Shown here piece after piece: positions 32,621 through 38,008 of a stretch of DNA of 38,008 nucleotides (position 1 is its first letter; the number at the start of each line of letters is the position of its first letter). Both the position numbers and the translations under genes were made by a program. The notes below the pieces were generated by a model, which saw only the letters and a list, made by a program, of their open reading frames with translations, did no database searches and had not been told where the DNA came from. The stretch is from Paracoccaceae bacterium (GTDB lineage: Bacteria > Pseudomonadota > Alphaproteobacteria > Rhodobacterales > Rhodobacteraceae), in NCBI GenBank assembly GCA_024226455.1, contig JAAELR010000296.1:1-38008 (forward strand), read 5' to 3'.

Positions 32621-33622
32621 ATGCATCCGGCATTACAGGGCCTTCTGACCATCGTCATTGGCGTCGGCGGTTGCGTGGGGTACTTTTATTTCTCCAACGT
32701 GCTGCTCGACAGGGTGATCTTCCCGGCCCGTGGCCGGGACATGGGCCGCAACATCAACCGCGCCAACATGGTGCGCCCCTGGCTCTTCCTGTTCCCGGCG
32801 ATCTTCGCGTTGGGGCTCTATCTGGCCTACCCGGTGGCAGAGACCCTGCGGCTAAGCCTTACCGATCGCGCCGCCGGCGGCGCCTTTGTCGGGCTTGCAA
32901 ATTACCAGCAGATGATGGCAGAGCCGAAATTCTGGGAGGCGCTGCGCAACAATTTCATGTGGCTCCTGATAGTGCCCGCCGCAGCCACCGGTTTTGGCTT
33001 GCTGGCCGCGCAGCTGACCGACCGGATCAGGTGGGGCAACCTTGCCAAATCGCTGATCTTCATGCCGATGGCGATCAGCTTTGTCGGCGCCGGCGTGATC
33101 TGGAAGCTGGTCTACGAACAGCGTCCCGTCGATGTCGAGCAGATCGGCGTCCTGAACGCGATCTATCTGGCTCTAGGCGGGGCCGAGCCGCAGACCTGGA
33201 TGACGATCCCGCTTTGGAACAGTATTTTCCTGATGGTGGTGCTGGTCTGGATCCAGACCGGATTTGCCATGGTGATCCTTTCCGCCGCCCTGCGCGGCAT
33301 CCCCGAGGAAACGGTAGAGGCCGCGATCATCGACGGCGCGGGTCCGTTCCAGATATTCTTCAAGATCAAGGTGCCGCAGATCATGGGCACGATCATGGTG
33401 GTCTGGACAACCATCACGCTGGTGGTGCTGAAGGTCTTCGACATCGTCTTTGCCATGACCAACGGTCAATGGGAGACGCAGGTTCTGGCCAACTACATGT
33501 TCGACAAGCTGTTTAGCGCCAATGACTGGGGCGTCGGTTCGGCCAGTGCGATGATCATCATGCTGCTGGTGACGCCGATCCTTGCCTGGAACGTCTACAA
33601 CGCCCGCAAGGAGATGCGCTGA
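32621..33622 (+). CDS. aglF: Alpha-glucoside ABC transporter permease AglF
   Basis: 333 residues, a MalF-type inner-membrane permease with about seven or eight helices. An extra N-terminal helix (8-28) precedes the canonical RPWLFLFPAIFALGLYLAYP. The EAA loop that docks on the ATPase reads EAAIIDGAGPFQIFFKIKVP. GGGGAGGGGCGAG precedes the start. It pairs with AglG to form the channel. The 135-base gap from aglE contains the hairpin described separately. Confidence 0.92.
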   Translation: MHPALQGLLTIVIGVGGCVGYFYFSNVLLDRVIFPARGRDMGRNINRANMVRPWLFLFPAIFALGLYLAYPVAETLRLSLTDRAAGGAFVGLANYQQMMAEPKFWEALRNNFMWLLIVPAAATGFGLLAAQLTDRIRWGNLAKSLIFMPMAISFVGAGVIWKLVYEQRPVDVEQIGVLNAIYLALGGAEPQTWMTIPLWNSIFLMVVLVWIQTGFAMVILSAALRGIPEETVEAAIIDGAGPFQIFFKIKVPQIMGTIMVVWTTITLVVLKVFDIVFAMTNGQWETQVLANYMFDKLFSANDWGVGSASAMIIMLLVTPILAWNVYNARKEMR

Positions 33623-33649
33623 TGGCCCGCGACGGTAGGAGCAATACCA

Positions 33650-34984
33650 ATGGATAACATCGCCGGTTCCAAGAGCTCACTGACATGGGCGGTCCACATC
33701 TCTGTCGCCGTGCTGGTATTCCTGTGGCTGTTTCCCACCGTGGGGCTGTTCGTCAGCTCGTTCCGCACCTCCGATCAGATCGCCACATCCGGTTGGTGGA
33801 AGGCCATGTTCCCGTCGGTTCAGAACCTTCAGTTGCGCGCCAAGGCGCCCGAGTTGCAGGTAGAGACGGATGGGCTCTATGTCATCGAGGGCAATCTCTT
33901 TGCCGAGGATGGTCGCGATCAGACGGAAATCAGCGTCTACGGCATCTCGTCGCGCGCCATCGACGCGTTCCGCCCGGCAGAGACGGCAGAGCTGCGCAAG
34001 GGTGGCACCATCACGGTCGAGGCCAATGGCGATTATCTGATGGAGCATACCGAGGCCTTTAGGGGCAGTCGCGGGCAGCGTGTCTTCGTAACCGCCGAAA
34101 TCCCACCCGAGTTCACGCTGACCAACTATGACACCGTGCTTGGCAAGGACGTGGTCAAGCGCCTGGTGATCTATTTTGCCGCGGCGATGATCTTTGCCTT
34201 CGTGTTGCGATACGTGGTGCGGGACCGAGCCGGGATAATGGTGGCCGCCCTGCCCACGTCAGGCGGGCTGGCGCTACTGCTTTTGCTGATCCTGGTCTTC
34301 GGCCTGTCGACCGGCACGGTCGAGGGTGCCCAGACCGGCGACAGCATGGCCAAAGCGTTCTTTTCAACTTTGACGGTGACGATTCCGGCCACCATCATTC
34401 CGATCCTCGTCGCCGCATTCGCGGCCTATGCGCTTGCCTGGATGGATTTTCCGGGCCGTGCGCTGCTGATCGCCATCATCGTCGGACTGCTGGTGGTACC
34501 GCTGCAGCTGGCGTTGATTCCTCTCTTGAAGCTGCACCTGCAGGTCGGCATCGGCAAAGGCTATCTGGGTGTCTGGCTGGCCCATACCGGGTTCGGCCTG
34601 CCGCTGGCGATCTATCTTCTGCGCAACTACATGGCTGGCCTGCCGCGCGACATTATCGAAAACGCCAAGGTCGATGGTGCCACCGATTTCCAGATCTTCG
34701 TGCGTATCATCCTGCCGCTTTCCTTCCCGGCACTGGCCAGCTTTGCCATCTTCCAGTTCCTGTGGACCTGGAACGACCTGCTGGTCGCAAAAGTGTTCCT
34801 GATTGATGCCACCGGCGAGACCACGGTGATGACCAACGCCATCGTCGAATTGCTGGGCACCCGCGGCGGCAATTGGGAGATCCTGGCGACGGCGGCCTTC
34901 GTAAGTATCGCCGTTCCGCTCATCGTGTTCTTCGCGATGCAGAAATACCTCGTACGCGGCCTGCTGGCCGGATCGGTAAAGTAG
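33650..34984 (+). CDS. aglG: Alpha-glucoside ABC transporter permease AglG
   Basis: 444 residues, a MalG-type permease with the EAA loop ENAKVDGATDFQIFVRIILP. After the first helix (about 14-34) comes a soluble stretch of about 125 residues (38-162), beginning FRTSDQIATSGWW and containing TDGLYVIEGNLFAEDG. A further pair of helices then precedes the conserved core. This periplasmic insertion makes it longer than a plain MalG-type protein and recalls the P2 loop of MalF. It ends TAG directly followed by the aglA ATG, so the two are translationally coupled. Confidence 0.92.
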   Translation: MDNIAGSKSSLTWAVHISVAVLVFLWLFPTVGLFVSSFRTSDQIATSGWWKAMFPSVQNLQLRAKAPELQVETDGLYVIEGNLFAEDGRDQTEISVYGISSRAIDAFRPAETAELRKGGTITVEANGDYLMEHTEAFRGSRGQRVFVTAEIPPEFTLTNYDTVLGKDVVKRLVIYFAAAMIFAFVLRYVVRDRAGIMVAALPTSGGLALLLLLILVFGLSTGTVEGAQTGDSMAKAFFSTLTVTIPATIIPILVAAFAAYALAWMDFPGRALLIAIIVGLLVVPLQLALIPLLKLHLQVGIGKGYLGVWLAHTGFGLPLAIYLLRNYMAGLPRDIIENAKVDGATDFQIFVRIILPLSFPALASFAIFQFLWTWNDLLVAKVFLIDATGETTVMTNAIVELLGTRGGNWEILATAAFVSIAVPLIVFFAMQKYLVRGLLAGSVK

Positions 34985-36634
34985 ATGAACCTTCTGGACA
35001 CAACCCTGCAGACCCGTGCGCAGGCGCCGGTCGATGCCGACTGGTGGCGCGGTGCCGTGATCTACCAGATCTATCCGCGCAGCTATCAAGACAGCAACGG
35101 CGACGGTATCGGCGACCTTGTCGGCATCATTCACCGGCTGCCGCATGTTGCCTCTCTGGGGGTCGACGCGATCTGGATCTCACCGTTTTTTCGCTCGCCA
35201 ATGCTGGATTTCGGCTATGACGTCAGCGACTATTGCGATGTCGATCCGATGTTCGGCAGCCTGAGCGATTTCGACGCGCTGGTGGAGCGGGCGCATGAGC
35301 TGGGGCTGAAGGTGATGATCGACCTGGTGCTGTCGCACAGCTCTGACCAGCACCCGTGGTTCGCCGAAAGCCGCGTCAGCCGCGACAATGCGAGGTCCGA
35401 CTGGTACGTCTGGGCCGACGCCAAGCCCGACGGAAGCCCGCCCAACAACTGGCTCTCCATCTTCGGCGGCCCGGCCTGGGAATGGGACGGCGAGCGCATG
35501 CAATACTTCCTGCACAATTTCCTGCGCGAACAGCCCGACCTGAACCTGCACAACGCGGATGTACAGGACGCCCTGCTGGGCGTGGTGCGGTTTTGGCTGG
35601 AACGCGGCGTCGACGGGTTCCGGCTGGATACCATCAACTTCTACTTTCACGACCCCAAGCTGCGCGACAACCCCGCGCTGGCGGTGGACACGCGCGACGA
35701 CAGTATCGCGCCGGCGGTGAACCCCTATAACTGGCAGGATCACCTTTTTGACAAGAACCGGCCCGAGAACCTGGAGTTTCTCAAGCGGTTCCGCGCGCTG
35801 CTTGACGAGTTCCCCGGCTCTGCTGCGGTGGGCGAGGTCGGCGACGCCCAGCGCGGTACCGAGATCCAGGCGCAGTATACCTCTGGCGGCGACAAGGTGC
35901 ATATGTGTTACTCGTTCGAGTTCCTGTCGGGCGGCGTGCCCTCGGGGCTGCGGGTGGCCGGGGTGATGGAGGATTTCGAAACCATCGCCACCGACGGTTG
36001 GGCCTGCTGGGCGTTTTCCAACCACGACGTGGCGCGGCACAGTTCGCGCTGGGGCGCGGATGACGCCGCCCTGCGGGTCTATGCGGCGCTGCTTTTGTCC
36101 CTGCGCGGTTCGGTCTGCCTTTATCAGGGCGAGGAACTGGGTCTGACCGAGGCCTATGTCGATTTCGAGCATCTGCAGGATCCCTACGGCATCCGTTTCT
36201 GGCCCAAGTTCAAGGGCCGCGACGGGTGCCGTACACCGATGGTCTGGGTGCAGGATAACGCCAATGGCGGGTTTACCGACGGCAAGCCCTGGTTGCCGGT
36301 GGCGATGGAACATCTGCCGCGCGCCGCGGGAGCCCAGGAGGCCGACGTTGGCAGCATGCTGGGTTTCTACCGCGCCATGCTCGGGTTCCGGGCCGGCCAC
36401 CCGGCGTTGGCCAAAGGCAGCTTCGCCGTGCACGAGGCACGCGAGGGTTATCTGGCGATCATCCGCGAGTATCAGGGCAGAAGGCTGTTTTGCGCCTTTA
36501 ACCTGAGCGATGAGCCGCAGGCGATGAGTTTGCCCGCGGGTGATTGGACCCAGGACGAAAGCGCGCCGTTCACGGCGCCCGACAGCATGAAATTGCCGCC
36601 CTGGCAGGCCTGGTTCGGCCTGGCAGAGGCGTGA
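34985..36634 (+). CDS. aglA: Alpha-glucosidase AglA (GH13)
   Basis: 549 residues, cytosolic GH13 subfamily 17/23-type enzyme. The start follows the aglG stop with no gap. Conserved regions: WWRGAVIYQIYPRSYQDSNG (20-39), DLVLSHSSDQHPWF, nucleophile Asp215 in DGFRLDTINFY, acid/base Glu284 in AVGEVGD, and FSNHDVAR with Asp348. It cleaves imported maltose, sucrose, trehalulose-like or other alpha-glucosides to give glucose for the glucokinase encoded by the divergent operon. All catalytic residues are present. Confidence 0.94.
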   Translation: MNLLDTTLQTRAQAPVDADWWRGAVIYQIYPRSYQDSNGDGIGDLVGIIHRLPHVASLGVDAIWISPFFRSPMLDFGYDVSDYCDVDPMFGSLSDFDALVERAHELGLKVMIDLVLSHSSDQHPWFAESRVSRDNARSDWYVWADAKPDGSPPNNWLSIFGGPAWEWDGERMQYFLHNFLREQPDLNLHNADVQDALLGVVRFWLERGVDGFRLDTINFYFHDPKLRDNPALAVDTRDDSIAPAVNPYNWQDHLFDKNRPENLEFLKRFRALLDEFPGSAAVGEVGDAQRGTEIQAQYTSGGDKVHMCYSFEFLSGGVPSGLRVAGVMEDFETIATDGWACWAFSNHDVARHSSRWGADDAALRVYAALLLSLRGSVCLYQGEELGLTEAYVDFEHLQDPYGIRFWPKFKGRDGCRTPMVWVQDNANGGFTDGKPWLPVAMEHLPRAAGAQEADVGSMLGFYRAMLGFRAGHPALAKGSFAVHEAREGYLAIIREYQGRRLFCAFNLSDEPQAMSLPAGDWTQDESAPFTAPDSMKLPPWQAWFGLAEA

Positions 36635-36647
36635 GAGGAGGAACAAA

Positions 36648-37739
36648 ATGGCGGAACTGAAACTGACGAAAGTCGGCAAGACCTATGGCGGTAGCGTCGA
36701 GGTGCTGAAGGATATCGACCTCGATATCAAAACCGGTGAGCTGATTGTTTTTGTCGGGCCGTCGGGCTGCGGCAAGTCCACGCTTCTGCGGATGATCGCC
36801 GGGCTGGAAAAGATCACCGGCGGCACGCTGGAGATCGACGGCATGGTGGTCAACGACGTGCCGCCGGCGCAGCGTGGTATCGCCATGGTGTTCCAGACCT
36901 ATGCGCTCTATCCCCACATGACGGTCTACGACAACATGTCGTTTGCGTTGAAGATCGCCAAGAAATCCAGGGAAGAGATCGACGAGGCTGTTCGCAAGGC
37001 GGCGAAGATCCTGCAACTGGAAGAGTATCTCGACCGTCTTCCCAAGGCGCTTTCGGGCGGCCAGCGGCAGCGGGTGGCTATCGGCCGCTCTATCGTGCGC
37101 GACCCCAAGGTATATCTGTTCGATGAGCCGCTTTCCAACCTGGACGCCGCGCTGCGTGTGGCAACCAGGATCGAGATCGCGCAGCTGAAGGAATCGATGC
37201 CCGACTCAACGATGATCTACGTCACCCACGACCAGGTCGAGGCGATGACGCTGGCCAGCCGTATCGTTGTGCTGGCCGACAAGGGCATTGCCCAGGTCGG
37301 ATCGCCGCTTGATCTCTATGAGAGGCCCGAGAACGAATTCGTGGCCCAGTTCATCGGCTCGCCCGCGATGAACCTGATCCCCGGAGAGATCGTCGGTACC
37401 GGTGCGCAGACCACGATCAAGCTCGACCGCGAGGGCGTCGCCATGTCGAACGTGGCCACAACTGAGGCCGATGTCGGGCTGAAGGTCAATGCCGGCGTGC
37501 GGCCCGAGGACCTGGTCGAGGCCACCGGTGAAAGCTATCTCTATGACGGCAAGGTGGCGTTGCTGGAGGCGCTTGGTGAGGTGACGGTGCTCTATTTCGA
37601 ACCCGAGCATGGCCGCGACCCGGTGATCGGCAAGCTGCCCGGCATCCATGACGATCTGCGCGGGCGCGAGGTAAGGCTGACCGCCGACCCGGCCAAGGTG
37701 CATGTGTTCCACCAGGGCCAGTCGTTGCTCTACAGGTAG
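36648..37739 (+). CDS. aglK: Alpha-glucoside ABC transporter ATP-binding protein AglK (MalK family)
   Basis: 363 residues. Walker A GPSGCGKST (37-45), Q-loop VFQTYALYPHM (81-91), signature LSGGQRQRV (135-143), Walker B VYLFDEPLSNLD (155-166) and the H-loop TMIYVTHDQVEAMTL. The C-terminal OB-fold regulatory domain (about 240-363) includes VGSPLDLYERPENEFVAQFI and GVRPEDL, as in MalK. It energises AglF/AglG. AGAGGAGG precedes the ATG 13 bases after aglA. Last gene of the operon, followed by a terminator. Confidence 0.94.
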   Translation: MAELKLTKVGKTYGGSVEVLKDIDLDIKTGELIVFVGPSGCGKSTLLRMIAGLEKITGGTLEIDGMVVNDVPPAQRGIAMVFQTYALYPHMTVYDNMSFALKIAKKSREEIDEAVRKAAKILQLEEYLDRLPKALSGGQRQRVAIGRSIVRDPKVYLFDEPLSNLDAALRVATRIEIAQLKESMPDSTMIYVTHDQVEAMTLASRIVVLADKGIAQVGSPLDLYERPENEFVAQFIGSPAMNLIPGEIVGTGAQTTIKLDREGVAMSNVATTEADVGLKVNAGVRPEDLVEATGESYLYDGKVALLEALGEVTVLYFEPEHGRDPVIGKLPGIHDDLRGREVRLTADPAKVHVFHQGQSLLYR

Positions 37740-37748
37740 ACGCTCATC

Positions 37749-37767
37749 AAGCCCTTACGGGCTTTCC
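37749..37767 (+). terminator. agl operon terminator
   Basis: AAGCCC (37749-37754) and GGGCTT (37759-37764) form a six-pair stem with a TTAC tetraloop, followed by TCCTC. It starts ten bases after the aglK stop. Confidence 0.65.
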
Positions 37768-37859
37768 TCGCTGCCCTGGCACACTGCCCGACACAGGGTG
37801 GTTGAGGGCACTAAAAGGTGGTTTTCTGGGGGACTCTTTCCCGACAAAGGAACGTCCCC

Positions 37860-38008
37860 TTGACCCGCCAAGCAATCACCGCCCTCGCCGCGAAGTTATC
37901 GCCCCACATCGAGCTGAGCAAGACACGGCTTGAAACGCTATGCCTTCTGGTTGTGGCCGTGATCAGCGCCCGGACTGTGAACCTCACTCACATCGCTGCC
38001 GAGCGTGC
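37860..38008 (+). CDS. IS4-like transposase N-terminus, partial
   Basis: An open frame starts at TTG 37860, with AAAGGA about ten bases upstream, and runs off the right edge (49 codons). The peptide includes SPHIELSKTRLETLCLLVVA and ISARTVNLTHIAAER. The SK.RLETL..L..G/A.I.ARTVNL..IA pattern is the N-terminus of IS4-family transposases. An ATG start is not available nearby. The left terminal repeat should lie between the agl terminator and 37860; no candidate could be confirmed without the right end. Confidence 0.7.
   Translation, partial: MTRQAITALAAKLSPHIELSKTRLETLCLLVVAVISARTVNLTHIAAER

Noticed and set aside
35180-36679. Long minus-strand open frame opposite aglA
   Set aside because: Antisense shadow of the alpha-glucosidase gene with no domain pattern.
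1-38008. CRISPR arrays, tRNA or rRNA genes, prophage
   Set aside because: No regularly spaced repeats, no cloverleaf-forming sequence and no phage structural genes were seen on reading the window.

Overview
The window looks like a chromosomal segment of a high-GC alphaproteobacterium, most likely Rhodobacterales (Roseobacter/Rhodobacter relatives). The evidence is the strongly GC-rich third codon positions, an alpha-glucoside locus in the aglR / aglEFGAK arrangement known from alphaproteobacteria, and the housekeeping set at the left (MarC, two ABC-F proteins, ndk, a TfoX-C protein, a lytic transglycosylase lipoprotein). Transposase fragments lie at both edges: an IS630-like C-terminus at bases 2-106 and an IS4-like N-terminus from 37860. 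No tRNA, rRNA or CRISPR array was seen.

Region by region: (1) 0.4-8.9 kb is ordinary housekeeping DNA: a membrane-anchored aspartic protease, MarC, a secreted alpha/beta hydrolase, two ABC-F ATPases, nucleoside diphosphate kinase, a TfoX C-terminal-domain protein and an MltB-type transglycosylase. (2) 9.0-11.4 kb holds an orphan cyclic-peptide-type ABC exporter. Its reading frame runs without a stop into a decayed ISAs1-family transposase. (3) 11.8-12.6 kb encodes a six-helix membrane protein that loosely resembles the Frag1/DRAM/PGAP2 family. (4) 12.7-26.9 kb is the remarkable part, a lipid biosynthesis and export locus. (5) 27.6-37.7 kb is an alpha-glucoside uptake and use locus: LacI-type AglR, a GH1 beta-glucosidase and glucokinase on one strand; AglE, AglF, AglG, AglA and AglK on the other. 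Two near-identical palindromic operators lie in the divergent region.

The lipid locus reads as a eukaryote-like sphingoid-base pathway joined to an inositol-lipid pathway. One minus-strand operon encodes a serine-palmitoyltransferase-like alpha-oxoamine synthase, a DUF4833 protein, myo-inositol-3-phosphate synthase, a 3-ketodihydrosphingosine-reductase-like SDR, a CdsA-type cytidylyltransferase and an LptF/LptG-like permease pair. Next to it are a small-molecule nucleotidyltransferase, a CDP-alcohol phosphotransferase with a complete motif and a PimA-like glycosyltransferase. Beyond these lie a DES1-like sphingolipid desaturase, a Stealth-family sugar-phosphate transferase, an FGGY kinase and a second CDP-alcohol phosphotransferase. 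I infer that the locus makes, decorates and exports an inositol-containing, probably mannosylated, sphingolipid or phospholipid. Family memberships are read from motifs. The pathway order and the final product are inference.
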